DNA of 64,000 bases from Sorex araneus (lineage: Eukaryota; Chordata; Mammalia; Eulipotyphla; Soricidae). A program made the position numbers and the translations under genes. A model generated the notes under the pieces. That model saw only the letters and a list, made by a program, of their open reading frames with translations, was not told where the DNA came from and made no database searches. Positions 1 through 11,789 of the stretch are shown here, piece after piece; position 1 is the stretch's first letter, and each line of letters begins with the position of its first letter. Location: the NCBI RefSeq assembly GCF_027595985.1, contig NC_073305.1, positions 26,440,028 through 26,504,027 on the forward strand. Direction: 5' to 3'.

Positions 1-829
1 TGATGTTGGGAACCCAGAACCTAGCTGAGAAAGTCAAAGGTCAACTTTTGTTTCTTAGCCATTTTCCATATTCAGATTACAAAATGAGGAAAACCAAATC
101 ATTTTAAGGTCAAAAATAAGACACTTTTAGAGCTAAGGGGGAGAACTCTGAAATTCCTACTTGATATAATATATCTTAAACAACATTTATCCCCTCTGTC
201 CATCACTTCCTCTATTAGCAATGACCTATTAAGTAAAACATCTATGATGGAGTCATAGAAACAGAAGATTAGAAATAATAACAAAGAGGTCACTCCGGGA
301 TTTTCCCCCAGACAGATGACTAATAGCTATTCAAATATTCAAATATTCAAAATTAGATACAAAGTTTTCCTTCAAAGACCCATTAAGACTAAGTAACTAG
401 AATTTTCCTTGAAAAACAGGCAGTATTCTACTCAGCCCACTCCTGGTTTCTGAATATGTCCTTTTTCTCTGTCTCTCTCAGTCAGGAGGACCCTCCTTAG
501 TTCTCTGTCCCTAAGGAGAAGATGCACAAACAGTCACCATGATGCAATCTCTGAAAGACAAGATGAAAGCTCTGGTCCTGCTTTCCAAGAATATTATTCC
601 TATAGAAAATGTCTGCATGCCCGTCTCTCCTGTTGGGTGAAATCATCTCAATTTCATCTCAATATTCAAGTCACAACAAAGTGATGCCTGAAATGGAAAT
701 TGAGATGAGCAATAGTTTGGCTAATTTATCTAACAAGGCCCCAATCTCTCTGTAATTATCTGGGCAGTTTGCAAACATCAGAAGTAGATAGCTAATCTAA
801 ATTCTTTACATAGTAAGGGAAAAGAGTTT
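1..829. other. No gene recognised
   Basis: AT-rich single-copy-looking DNA. The longest open frame is 64 codons on the - strand with no coding character. I see no recognisable repeat. Confidence 0.5.
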
Positions 830-1195
830 TAAATTAAACTGAATAAGAATCTTAGCTAGGTACAATATTCTTGATACGGTACTCATTTTGTTGAGATTTT
901 GTACTATATGCATCCATTCTTTTCTGGCTCATAGAGTCTCATTTGATAGATGTGCTATGAACCGTATGGATTTTCCTTTGTAAGTAAATTCATATTCTGA
1001 TCTTGCCACTTTCAATATTCTGTCTCTGTCTTTGGATTTTGTCATTTTGAGTATAACATATCTTGGAGTTTTCCTATTCAAGTCCATTATCGCTGGGCCC
1101 CTCAGGGCCCCTTAGATCTCTGTGCCTATATTCCTCAATTCTGGGAAATTCTTATCCAAGATTTCTTTGACTATTGTTTTCTCAATGGACAGAGA
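830..1195 (-). mobile_element. Old LINE-1 fragment
   Basis: Read on the + strand this is the antisense of an older mammalian L1 3'-region. The order of phrases 'tagctaggtacaatattcttg', 'ctttcaatattctgtctctg' and 'gtataacatatcttggagtt' matches my recollection of old L1M 3' regions. It is heavily diverged, with no open frame and no visible TSD, and it appears cut on the right by an LTR-like block. Confidence 0.45.
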
Positions 1196-1640
1196 AGGTT
1201 TAGGGAATTCATAGCCTTGAAACTGGCAGAGGCTGAGACATGAGGTGGCACCACAACAACCCTGTAGTTCACTAGAAACACTTCACTGGGGGCTGAGTGT
1301 CTGGAATTGTCACACCAGGTATACTCATACTCAGTAACAACTTTATTGGGGCCCTAGTTCCTGGAATTGTTGAAACAGGTACCCCTTACCCAGAAAAACA
1401 ATAGCTGATAACCATCAACAACCTAAGAGAACCAACTGAAATGGTACCACTTCTTGGCTCCCCTGACCCTTGCTTTTGTTTCAACCTTATAAATCCTACA
1501 TGTTTATTGCCCACTGTGCAACTCTGCTGGCCTCTGTGAAGACCTGCAAGGCTCACACGAGAGTTTTAATAAATTCTTTTGCTGAATTCTATTCATTCCC
1601 TCTCCTCTCATTGACTCTCTGCCAGACCTTACAGGAACCA
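1196..1640 (+). mobile_element. LTR-like block (possible solo LTR)
   Basis: The block has the order expected of a retroviral-type LTR: a U3-like stretch, a TATA box (TATAAAT, 1488-1494), then a polyadenylation signal (AATAAA, 1568-1573) about 80 bases on, followed by a C/T-rich U5-like segment ending near 1632. Two related phrases ending 'CTGGAATTGT' (about 1301-1310 and 1361-1370) suggest a short internal duplication in U3. I cannot fix the TG..CA ends or a TSD and see no adjoining retroviral genes, so a solo LTR of an endogenous retrovirus or MaLR is the best guess. Its position next to the L1 fragment at 830 would fit insertion into that L1. Confidence 0.35.
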
Positions 1641-2534
1641 GTTTTGTAAAATGTGATAAAGGGGCTTCTCTAACGCCACTTCCCAGTATCTGACATTGAA
1701 TATAGCACGCCCTCATGGTTCTTAAACTTGCCCTCAACTAGATTAAGAAGGGTATGCTTACTCCTAGCTTGCTAAGGACTTTTATTGTTCCATCCAGAAC
1801 TAACTTCTCATTTATACTGAATGTTTTATGTCTGGCCAGGTGTTTTTTGTTTTGCTTTTTTTTACGTCCATAGAGATTTTTATCGCAATACTTTACTTAT
1901 CAGTTCAGATACTTAAGCAGTAGCTATATATTTTTTTTAGGATAAAGCACTCTGTGCTTCTTATGGCCTATTCAGATTTTCCATTTTAAATTTTGTTAAT
2001 TATTTTCACTCTTACTAAATTTTACATTCTAAGGTTTTGCCTAATTTAAGTAAATCCTAAAATACACTAGCACACAAACAAAGTTTTATTTAGGAGTTTT
2101 ATTTAGGATAGGAAATACATGATAACGAACACAATAAGATCCAAGTATAAATTAAAATTTAATGCAATATATTTTAGGTCCCAGAGTGGAAAACTAACTT
2201 ATATAAATTAGAATAGGCATTATATTGCATAAAGTAATTTCAATTTCTTAATTCACATGCAAAATCATATGGCAATCAATCATCACAAATTGACTTTTAT
2301 TGATTTATTGTCTGAATATTTCATTTACCATTCCCTTAAGTTTATTGCAGCAAGCAACATAAAACTTGTTTTGTGTTTACCAGTAGGGTGAGCTGGAGAA
2401 TGGGAAGAAATTTGGGGATACTAACAGGTTGCACTGGTGGTGGGATTGTGAATAAATAGAGAAAATATTATTAGAGTATTACTCTATTGAGACAAATAGA
2501 GTAAATACTCTACTGTGAACAAATACAGAAAAAA

Positions 2535-2730
2535 CCATGGCTTTCTTTTTTGAAGGAGGGGGTTAGGTAACACCTGGCATTGCACAGGAGTTACTCCTGG
2601 CTCATGCACTCAGGAATTACTCCTGAAGGTGCTCAGGGGACCATATGGAATCTGGAATCAAACCCGGGTCGGCTGTGTGCAAGACAAATGCCCTACCTGC
2701 TGTGCTATTACTCCAGCCCATGGTTTCTTA
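2535..2730 (-). mobile_element. SOR SINE, standard body
   Basis: Full-length shrew-type tRNA-derived SINE in antisense: T-rich tail at the left, then the 'ggagttactcctgg' body, the B-box region 'aacccgggtcggct' and the head ending 'tattactccagccc' near 2720. Near-duplicate flanks CCATGGCTTTCTT (2535) and CCATGGTTTCTTA (2718) look like a slightly diverged TSD. Several substitutions place it at intermediate age. Confidence 0.85.
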
Positions 2731-4153
2731 ATGAAAGTAATTTTTAAGAAATAACATATTAAGACTGTCTTAATAACAAGGAGGAGGAACAAGAAGGTTA
2801 TATGGAAAGGTTGGAAGGATTCCTAGGACCTGCAGCACTAATATCACCACACGAATCAGAATCTGCCTGAGCAAGGTCTGTGGGTCACTGCCAGGGAACT
2901 CTCTGGAACTGAATAGGTGTCTAGAAACCCTGGGGCTCAGGAGGAAGGTGTGCTGTCCTGTTGCCTCTCCAGTGGAGCAGCTGTTTCAGGCCAATGAGTC
3001 AGTTGGGCCTTGTCCCCAAGGAAATAAGGAGTCCCAAAGGTTTGGAATAGCAGTGTGGGTATCTAGAATGTTGTGGATGTTAAAGACAAGACAAGGTCTA
3101 CCAGCCAGGAGGAAGAAGCTTGCTTGATATATCCTTATGAGACACTCCAGGAGTGAAAGGTCTGACTCACCCTCTTCAACTTAGTTAGCTGACAGTATTG
3201 TCCCATTCAGATTAAATCTATTGGACCAGTTAGAAGCTAAAATACATTAATCGTCTCTCAGTTATACTGGTTTTCCTGATCCAAAAAGTTTAGTGTTCCT
3301 CAATGACAAACCATTGGTCTTATATTACAAAACTGAATACAGTGCAGTCTGGGAGAAAAAGGAAAGGGGAATGAAGATTGAACTAGAGGTAATGGAGTAA
3401 TAATGGTGGAAGGTCATGGACCTTGGATGGTGGGGGGTTTGGTGCAGCAACATTGTACATCAATACTACAAACTTTAACACAATGATAACTAAATTACCT
3501 ATACCATGATTTTTTTAATGTAGATAATTCCTATGGAAACTTTGCTAAACCCAAATAATGTAAAGAGAAGAAGCGCCAGTTATCAATTTATTTGGAAAAC
3601 TGATGATCACTCCTAACTCCAAAATTAACCTTACTAGTTAGAGCAAATAGTCCTGAGCTCTGAAATCACTTTCTTCTAGAGTGAAATAAGGAGTTTTCTG
3701 ATACATAATCAGCCTATGGAAAGTTTGTGATGCCAGCTGGGCATTAGGCCTTTCCTCTGTCACTGAAACGGTCATTGAAAAGCAGCTGCCATTTCTCTTT
3801 TCTTCCTTTTGTCACAAAAACAGAGAACTTTGGTTTTCTGTCAATTCGTGAAAATATGTTCAGTTTTCACAAATTGAAAAGTCCTCAGTTCTTTCAGCTC
3901 TCGATATGTTAATATTTGATTCTGAATGACAGGACAGTTCAGACTGGTCAGATAGTTCAAAGGGCCAGGCATATGCTTTCTGTACTGAAGCCCTGGATTG
4001 ATCCTACTTCCCCCAAACATTGCCAAAAATGACAACCCCACCAGGCATTGAGCCCAGAAGAGCACCCAAGTAGGCCCTGAGTACCACCAAGTTTGGTCTA
4101 AACTAACACTCTGCTCCTCCTCTCCCGCCAAAAAAGAAAAAGAAAAAAGACTT
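2731..4153. other. No gene recognised
   Basis: No coding exon is supported. The part at about 3330-3520 (purine-rich, then 'ggtgcagcaacattgtacatc') reads like the 3' part of some retroelement, but I cannot name it. No long open frame is present. Confidence 0.4.
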
Positions 4154-4369
4154 AAAGAGTTCTGTTCCCGGGGCTGGAGAGATAGCACAGCGGGTAGGGC
4201 GTTTGCCTTGCACGCGGCCGACCCGGGTTCAAATCCCAGCATCCCATATGGTCCCCTAAGCACGGCCAGGGGTAATTCCTGAGTGCAGCGCCAGGACTAA
4301 CCCCTGTGCATCGCCAGGTGTGACCCAAAAAGCAAAAAAAAAAAAAAAAAAAAAAAGAGTTCTGTTCCC
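4154..4369 (+). mobile_element. Young SOR SINE with perfect TSD
   Basis: Full-length SINE starting GGGGCTGGAGAG at 4170, with internal promoter remnants (A-box region near 4180-4190; B-box-like 'GGGTTCAAATCC' near 4224) and a pure A tail of about 22 bases ending at 4356. It is flanked by a perfect 16-bp TSD, AAAGAGTTCTGTTCCC, at 4154-4169 and 4354-4369. An intact TSD, long A tail and few differences from the other copies indicate a recent L1-driven insertion. Confidence 0.95.
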
Positions 4370-5059
4370 ACGCAAGTAGCAGTGGGTTACTCTAAGAATT
4401 CCTCTTGAAGCCCAGGACCCAACAGTTTTGAAAACCCTTATCCACTCCCAGGACCTTGCTTTCTTGTGAGACTGTAGGGTAGTCTGCTTGGTCTCAGCTT
4501 CCTCCTCTGTCAAGTAAAGAGGTATGGCTAGATGATTTCTACAGTACTATGATTTCCAGAGTTTGTGGCTGGACTTGATCAGAAATCCTTCACCTTTATT
4601 TATTCCTGTCTCCAAGACTGAAAATTGTGAAGCTGATTGGAAATTACAAAATAAAATAAATTTTAAAAAACTCAAAAAATGCAGAAGAAAAGATAAATAC
4701 ATATTCAAATTACCTCTTCCTCCATCTATATATATATATATTCATTTAAAAAAGGCATAGTCAACAGCTGGAAGTCCAAGGCCACTGATCTCTCCATTGA
4801 CTTGGAGACCCTGTTCTCTGCCCGAGTGATGGGTCCCGTGAGAAACCCGAAAATATAAACTAGAGAGAAATGTCATTCAGTTGATTCTGAAGGATTGTAC
4901 CATGATTACATAAGTTGTTTACACTGCTGGAATCTGGATTCATAGTACATAGGAGTTTTACTATTATTGCAACTATCTTATATAAGATTATTTTAAATTA
5001 GAGATTTAAAATGCTTACTAAAAATTCTATCTACATCAGTTCACTACTTTTTTAGTTTT

Positions 5060-5290
5060 TATCTATTAAAAAACTTTGCTTGTCCTTTTCTTCTTGTCCT
5101 CCTCCTGGTCTTCCTTGTTCCCCTTCTCCATCTCCTTCTTTTCTTCCCCCTCATGCCTTCCTGCTTTCTTCTCTCTTTAATTTGAGGGCCTGACAGATAT
5201 GTTGGCTGTCGATGTTGATAAGCCTGAGAGCCATGGCCCTGAGGTTTGTTTGGGAAAGAGGGTGTTGAATTCAGTCTGACACTCTCTGGA
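5060..5290 (+). repeat. Left arm of long inverted repeat
   Basis: This segment is the diverged reverse complement of about 6230-6500. The best block is 5165-5275, including GTTTGTTTGGGAAAGAGGGT, which recurs in reverse complement at 6279-6298. The arm also carries a pyrimidine-rich stretch (about 5080-5165) mirrored by the purine-rich tract right of 6365. A 42-bp segment in the other arm is missing here, just before CTCTCTGGAGGCC. On the - strand the arm reads into a lysine/glutamate-rich segment, so it may be the tail of a processed pseudogene, but I recognise no parent gene. Confidence 0.75.
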
Positions 5291-6229
5291 GGCCCCAGCA
5301 TATAACCTGGGTTTGGGAATTATTCTATGATTCCTTAGGGACTCCAGCAAATGCTGGACATTCCTGAGGATTCTAAGACCAGAGGTTATAAACCTGAGAA
5401 TGTTAGTGAACATGCCTGTAGGCTAAGTAGCCTACTCAGAATCTCAATGATTTCAAGTTAATTGCCGAAGTTTGCAAAGAATAGAAGTGCTGCTATTCCA
5501 TACTTCCAGTAGCATCTTCCAGCTTGAGCACCTCTTTGGTCCCAGTGTTTTCACTTTACCCAGATACCCTGCTGCTATACCCATCTGCTTTGAGTTTTTC
5601 AAAGTCTGTTGTGAAATCACACTTACAGAACAAAAGGCATGACCTCCAGAATCCTCAAGGATTCTAGACACTCCAAACAATAATATTTATCAAATTCCCA
5701 GCAAGTTCTGGTTTTCTCATGGCTGAATTGTAGTTCTTGGCTCAAAAACAGCTACCAATTTCTGCTGTGATTTCTGGCACTCTCTGTGGGGCAAAAACAA
5801 GCTCAGTGGAGAGTGCAGCAGCGTTTCCAGAGAAACGCTTGCTGGGAAGATCAACTATGATTTCTCCCACCACCTTCCCTCCATAACTGATTCCTTTAAA
5901 AATCTGTTTCACACATCCAAAGAGTAAAGGCTTGGTCATATCTATCTTAATTCTTTGACTGAACATCGATCTGCTTTGCTAACCTGTGGGCTATTCTAGA
6001 AAATGCAGATTCTTAAATGTTTAACTAAATCTTGGTCCTCAGTAATTAGATGCTCAAACTATCTTCCTAGATAGTTGTCACACCCAGCCTTGACAGCTCT
6101 CCCAGAACACCTTGATCCATATATGTGGCTTGTACATTTGGGTATATGTACATGAAGTCACATATACCTATCTTCTTTTTCTCTGAGGTTACAAGTCAGA
6201 CTGCTGAGGCCTCCAGAGAGGAAGATACC
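5291..6229 (-). other. Spacer of inverted repeat; possible pseudogene body
   Basis: The DNA between the two arms has several moderate open frames on the - strand (74 codons at 5742-5966, 75 at 5453-5680, 78 at 5177-5413) that succeed one another in different frames, as in a frame-shifted processed pseudogene. Fragments such as GKVVGEIIVDLPSKRF look protein-like, but I could not match them to a family. Only the part left of about 5290 has a counterpart in the right arm. Confidence 0.3.
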
Positions 6230-6530
6230 CTTGCTAAGTAGGATCTCCAAAGCTAGGTTAGTGTTAGGCTGAATTCAACACCCTCTTTCCCAAACAAACT
6301 TCAGTGACATGGCTTTCAGGCTTATCAACATCTGCAGCCAACATATCTGTCAGGCCCTCAAATTAAAAAGAAGAGAGAAGAAATGAGGAAGGGAGGAGAC
6401 AGATGAAAAGGAGATAGAGGAGAAAGGGGACAAAGAAGACAAGAAGGAAGACAAGAAGAAGCACAAGGACAAAGGAGAAGTGGAGAAGGAGGAGAAGGAG
6501 GAGAAGGAGGAGGAGGAAACGATGAAGAAT
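6230..6530 (-). repeat. Right arm of long inverted repeat with purine tract
   Basis: Reverse-complement partner of 5060-5290, about 85-90 % similar by eye over the best 110 bases. It continues into a GA-rich stretch (6366-6530) of GGA, GAA and AAG units. It contains about 42 bases (roughly 6220-6262) absent from the left arm. Purine-rich ends facing away from each other and about 1 kb of spacer mean a single strand could fold into a long imperfect hairpin. Confidence 0.7.
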
Positions 6531-6655
6531 TATTTAGGATCTTGCAAATATGTTCCCATGACTATTGCATTGTAACATTAAAGGCCAGTAAAGAATAAAA
6601 ATCACACATATTTTGTTTTCAAACCCAGTAACATCCTTAAGAATGTTATAGAATT

Positions 6656-6830
6656 GGGGCTGGAGTGATAGCACAGCGGGTAGGGCATTTGCCTTGCACG
6701 CGGCTGACCTGAGTTTGATTCCCAGCAGCCCATATGGTCCCCCAAGCACTGCCAGGAGTAGTTCCTGAGTGCAGAATCAGGAGGAACCACAAACAATGGC
6801 CGGGTGTGACCCAAAAAGTAACAAAAAAAA
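6656..6830 (+). mobile_element. SOR SINE, standard body
   Basis: Starts GGGGCTGGAGTGATAGCACA at 6656, runs through 'CATATGGTCCCCCAAGCACTG' and ends in an A-rich tail near 6829. Mutations in the B-box region (GAGTTTGATTCC) and a disrupted 3' body put it at intermediate age. The TSD is not clear; only a short ATAGAAT match flanks it. Confidence 0.9.
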
Positions 6831-6997
6831 AGAAGAATAGAATAAACTCAAGCAACTGCCTGCCATATCTTTGATTCTCCAGAACAGGAACTGTATTGAC
6901 TGCTTCGCTTTGTTGAGTATGTTTACCATTTACCATCTTCAGAAACTGATTTCATTTCTTTTGGAGGAGTTTCCCCAACCAACCAATTTTAGGAGAC

Positions 6998-7112
6998 TGA
7001 GGTGTTCCTTGGGCAGTGCAGGACATTCATAGGTCAATGTAGTGCTGGGGATCAAACTAGGGTCAGTTGAATGTATGACAGCACATTAATTCCTATGCTA
7101 TCTCCTGGCCAT
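6998..7112 (-). mobile_element. Degenerate SOR SINE relic
   Basis: Antisense remnant: 'gctggggatcaaactagggtc' corresponds to the B-box and body junction, and 'tatgctatctcctggcc' to the head. The tail half is barely recognisable. Old copy. Confidence 0.5.
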
Positions 7113-7817
7113 GATTCCATTTCTTATTCTATTACATTGTGCTGTGATTTTGCAAACCAAAATGATAATCTAATTGCCTAATCCCAAAAAAAGATAGACA
7201 TAGAAAAGTAGAAAAGAGAGGGAAGAAACAGTAGCATTTTCTGTGATTCATGCAGTCAAACTTCTGGGTTTATTTTGGTATCTTTCTTTGACTTCTATGT
7301 AAACTTAAATATGACATTTGAACTCTCTAGATTTTTTTTATTTGTGAAATATATATAATTGTGTTATTTCAGAGGATGTGTTAAGAATCATGAGAAATAA
7401 TTAAGAGAGCTTTATGGATCTTTAAGCTCTCCTTATGTGATTCATTAGTGTAAAAACTGAAATATATACACCTATGTATATGTATATTCCTTCTGAATAG
7501 TTTTTCAATAGATTAAACACTTGAAAGTAATGAACTGATGCAGATACAACTTTTTAGTAAGCTTTTAAATCTCTAATTAAAAATAATCTTTTACAAAAGA
7601 GTTGCAATAATAGTAAAGTTCTTGTGTAGTATGACTCCAGTTTCCACCAATGTAAAAAACTTACATAATCATAGTAATAATTATAAAAACTGGAACTTAA
7701 TATTTATATAATATTAAATAAATGACATATTTTATCCTATTTAATAGGCTTCCAACTAATGTCCATTTATGTGTTCCAGGATCCCATGTTGCATTTTTCA
7801 TGTCTATTTTTCTTCCT
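7113..7817. other. No gene recognised
   Basis: AT-rich sequence without an open frame of interest or a repeat I can name. Confidence 0.5.
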
Positions 7818-8012
7818 GTACGGCAGAGCCTGGCAAGCTACCCGTGACGCTTTCGATATGCCAAAAACAGGAAAAAAAACATGTTCTTTATGTTCCTGGA
7901 GCGAGCAGACACCATTGGACTACACTAGCACATGACAGGGACAAATGGAGACGTTACTGGTGCCTGTTTGAGCAATCAATGAGCAACGGGATGACAGTGA
8001 TACAGTGATATA
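7818..8012 (+). mobile_element. SOR variant SINE (GATATGCC body), 5' truncated
   Basis: Second SINE type. The head is missing; the body begins 'cggcagagcctggcaagctac', has the diagnostic 'TTCGATATGCCAAAAACAG', and ends 'GAGCAACGGGATGACAGTGAT' with ACAGTGAT repeats. Between 7870 and 7945 it carries about 75 bases not found in the short form (containing 'gagcgagcagacacc'), so it is a longer sub-variant. A 79-codon open frame across it is incidental. Confidence 0.8.
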
Positions 8013-8440
8013 GTGATTTTTCTTAAATTGGCAATAGATTCTTCAATCTGCTATCTTCTATAGGAACCTAACATTTTTGAAGAATATCAGTCAATTGTTT
8101 AGAGAATGTCCTTCAACTTTGGTTTATCTGGCACTTACCCATGATAATGAAACTGTGTATCTGGGGCAAGAATATCACAAAGTGTTATGACCTTTTTATT
8201 GTGTCATATCAAGGCATGTTAAATCCTAACTTGTCTTGTTACAGGTGACATAAGTCTGGTTAAAGTTACTCTAACTCTGAAATGGAGAATGGTCCTGGGG
8301 CAGATCATATGATAAAATACAAAAACCAAGTTTCTCCACAAGTTTCTTGTCTTAATTTCAGAGACCATTGATGGCTCTTGCCTTGCCTGAAACCATTATG
8401 CCTAAGATGTCCAGTATTAGTTATCTATTTCCCTTATTCT

Positions 8441-8882
8441 CTCTTTTAAAATTTTTTATTGAATTGCCATGAGATAAACAGTTACAACATTGTTTATGAT
8501 TGAGTCAGAGTCAGACAATGTTCCAACACCCATCCCTTCATGAGTGTACATTTCCCATCACCAATGTACCAGCAGCCCCATCACTCCTGCACACTTCCCA
8601 CCACCCTGCTTCGAAGCCTTCCTCTATGGCAGACACTTTTCTTCATCCTCTCTTTTTCTCTCTCATTTACTTTTTAGGCACTGTGATTTGTAATACTGTT
8701 GCCAAAAGGGTATCATGGAGATCACTTTAGCTCCTTTCAGAACGTAGTTTGTTCTGAAGTTCAGAGTGATTATTTCCAGCTATTATTGTTATAGTGGACC
8801 CTTCTTTAACCTGACTGCACTATCCCACCCTTTGGGTGGCATGCTTCTGTCCTCCAAGCCCTTGTTTCTACTGTCTTTGGGT
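8441..8882 (-). mobile_element. L1 3' segment of a 5'-inverted insertion
   Basis: Antisense of the shrew-type L1 3' UTR: end of element at about 8445-8470 ('gaattgccatgagat'), then the 'cccatcccttcatgagtgtac' block, the C/T-rich tract and the 'cttgtttctactgtctttggg' block. It joins directly to a same-family segment in the opposite direction at about 8883. Flanks TTCCCTTATTCT (8429-8440) and TTCCCTTCTTCT (9190-9201) form an 11/12 TSD for the whole 8441-9189 insertion. Confidence 0.85.
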
Positions 8883-9189
8883 ATTATTCACATACTTCCA
8901 TGTGACCCAGCAATACTGCTTCTGGGAATATACCTTAGCAGCCCAAAAACAATGTAGAAAAGCCATCTGCATTACCATGTTCATTGCAGCACTGTTCAGG
9001 GTAACCAAGATCTGAAAACACCTCAAATGCCTGAGAACAGATGAGTGAAGAAATTATTCCATCTACACAATGGGATACGACATGATTATTAAGAAAAATG
9101 AAGTCATGAAATTTGATTACACATGGACTGACATGGAGAGTATCATGCTGAGAAAACTCAGTCAGAGGGAGAGGGATAAAACAGAATGA
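8883..9189 (+). mobile_element. Inverted 5' segment of the same L1
   Basis: Sense-strand L1: end of ORF2 and start of the 3' UTR, from 'catgtgacccagcaatactg' through 'catgttcattgcagcactgtt' to 'atgctgagaaaactcagtcag'. In the 2.5-kb L1 at 50.4 kb these blocks lie immediately 5' of the segment at 8441-8882, so the two pieces are neighbours in the parent element with one inverted. That is the signature of twin priming. The reading frame is not intact. Confidence 0.85.
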
Positions 9190-9201
9190 TTCCCTTCTTC
9201 T

Positions 9202-10785
9202 TTATATATGTCTTCTATGGAGTTATTCTGAAGAGAAAAACTGCTCTTTCTTCTATTATCATCAATCCAATAGCATTATTGTTGTATCATCATGTATCAT
9301 GGGTCTTGATTTTATCATCTATTCTTAATTATTTTGTTATTCAGATTCTTCCATATTTGGGACTTGAGAATTAATATGATTTTATTTGACCAGATTCTGT
9401 GTTCTGTGTCTCCCTCAGAGAGTAAGATGTTTTGTTTTGCTTTCTGTTCATTTCCCCTGGGAGATGAGATTTTTCCTGTGTTTCAGGGCAAAGATCTCTT
9501 TCCTGCCTCTTGTATCAACAGATTTTACTCTCCAGTAGGTAGGTCTGTACTGGATGGAAGTTTTCTCAAGAATCTTCCCAGTCTTCTTTGTGGGAATCTA
9601 CTAGATTTGGAGAGAAATGTTGCAAAACTCTCTCCCCACCTCCCATGGGCTTCTACTTTCCCACCAGCTCATACTTCACCTCTAGCACTTTGTCAACTCT
9701 TTCAGCTGAATTCTTCTTTCTGGTGTCAATGGAATCTTCTTTTTAAAAGCTAGCACGATACAGGACCCTTAATCTCCCCAGGGTTTAGGTCAGCCCATTG
9801 TCCTGTGATTTTAATTCACTGATGAAGTAAATAAATCAGAGCCTTGCATCTCCATACTTGGAGTCTTCTAGTAAGGATTGAGGGGAAGGGTGAGAGTAAA
9901 GCTATTTCCAGTGCTATGGGGAGGGGAAACCAGGAAACCCAGCAATATCTTGATGTTTACTCTCAAATTCTGTTCTTGGCAGCTTTCTTTCTGCTGTCAA
10001 TCCAGGCCCCATCTTCATTAGTCTAACCCCTTCCTACTTGCTAATCATCACACAAACATGCACAGTTTCCCAAGTGCTGTTAGAGTGAACTTCTTATAAT
10101 TACAAATTTGTTTAACCTTTGGACATCTCTGTAATACTTCACTAGCTGCTCTTGCCAAGCCAGTTGAAATCCAGAAAAACTTTGCATAACACTGTTAGCA
10201 ATCGATGCTAACAGAAGGTGCCAGTGCAAATGGGGATTGAGAGAAAATTGCTGATGCATCTCAACCATGCCAAGATAGACTCCAGGGGCTGAAGAAGAGA
10301 AATCAACTAGAAACATTTGAGTTCAACAGATACCAGGTGCCCTCTACACAGCAGGTGCACCTGGGCAAGAGAGTCGCAAAAGTGGAATGACATGGATCGT
10401 GCCACTATTTCACAGTTGAGCATATGATTCATTGAATTTAATTGGGATAAATGCTAGGTACACAAACGCTATGGGAGAAAAATGAATTAAACATGATTTT
10501 CCCTAAGAAGTTATCAGAAAAATAGGAACAGAATTAATAAACATGATAGCAGGATAGGAGAGTCAGTAACTTATTTTGGAGGTAATCTCGGGAAACGGCA
10601 GTTGAAGAAGTGGAGAGAGAGGGGAAAAGAAAGGAAAATGGGCCGTATCATGACAAAGCCTGCTGAAGATAACAAGAGTCCAAACACAATGTACAATATG
10701 GAATTATTCTATCCCTAAAGATGATTCTGCTGATTGTTAGTGAAGACTGCAGAGTTGTGTCTGGGAAGAGGAGGACATTAAGTTG
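9202..10785. other. No gene recognised
   Basis: Contains a 139-codon + frame (9334-9753) and a 78-codon - frame (10080-10316). Neither has splice-site context, paralogue-like sequence or family motifs that I can see. No clear repeat. Confidence 0.4.
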
Positions 10786-10875
10786 GATCCAGAGCTGGAG
10801 CTACAGCTCAGTGGTAGAAACCCACTCTTCCATGTGTCCGGCTCTCAGTTTGATCCTTGTGCCTCATCTAGCAAA
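10786..10875 (+). mobile_element. tRNA-Ala-like SINE relic
   Basis: The block 'AGCTCAGTGGTAGA' (about 10805-10818) resembles the A-box region of tRNA-Ala, and 'cagtttgatcctt' stands where a B box would be. The head differs from the SOR head. Probably an old tRNA-derived SINE of another family; a comparable copy lies at 50191. It is too degenerate to be a tRNA gene. Confidence 0.4.
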
Positions 10876-11194
10876 TGAGACAAAACAAGTGATTGAGGTT
10901 TAACCCTGATGCAAATTACAAAACAAAAGCACCGCATGATTAAATCACTAGGACATCCCTCCCACCTCTGCCTGCACCTTGCCCCCAATCCCTCTCAGCT
11001 CTCCTCTCATTATGGGGGACCGCAGGTCCTAGTCTGAGACCTTTACCAACCTGTCAAAACCAATTGGCCTCATTTCCTACCCCTTCAAAATGTTGTTTTC
11101 AAAGTAAGATTGCGAATCTAATATACCACCTGTGCTTCCCATTCACAAAATAACACCCCTGCTTTCCGACATTCATCATCGCTCTATCTAGAAG

Positions 11195-11295
11195 GGTCCT
11201 TAGAGGTCACATAGAATAAAACTTTCATTTCACAGTGAGGAAATCAAGGCTTAGAGAGTCAACCATTGACCAAAGGTCTCATAATGCATAAACCT
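11195..11295 (+). mobile_element. MIR-like relic
   Basis: 'tttcatttcacagtgaggaa', 'caaggcttagagagtcaacc' and 'gaccaaaggtctcata' follow the order of the MIR 3' core (TTTACAGATGAGGAAACTGAGG ..). Diverged, with no tail or TSD. Confidence 0.5.
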
Positions 11296-11789
11296 TTATC
11301 AGAACTTTGATTTATTTGTCCTCAGTTTCCTGAGTTGGGAAACTCTAGCTGCCTTCTCTGCTTATCCAGCCCCTGTAGCTTTTGAAAACCTGCTCAAGTT
11401 CTACTACCTCTTTGCCACTTCTCCAGTGCTTTATGTAAATGAACTTTCCTTTCTTTGAACTCACACATTATGTCACTCCTCAGCATGGCAGGTGCAGGGG
11501 ACATGTGAATGGCTGACATGCTGTCCTACTACTAGTGCTGGAACTTTATTAAGTTCATGACAGTTGTTAACAGGGCAGTCAGAGAAGGAATCACTCATCA
11601 TGTGATGCTTTGAAAAGGTGAAGTGACTGAGTTGTATTCCTGGGAGAGATGCTTTATAGGCAAGTGAAGAACAAATGTCAGTAATATAGATGAGAACTGG
11701 CTTGACCAGTTCAAGATATAGCAAGGAAGCTAGTGAGGTGGAAGTAGCATGAACTCATCAGTACAGATGTATGAGATTGGGAAAGAGAA

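Noticed and set aside
4170..4353. tRNA gene
   Set aside because: A- and B-box-like parts belong to the SINE head. No full cloverleaf; A tail and TSD show a retroposed SINE. The same holds for all other SOR copies.
9334..9753. 139-codon + strand frame
   Set aside because: No motif, no splice context, composition typical of T-rich intronic DNA.
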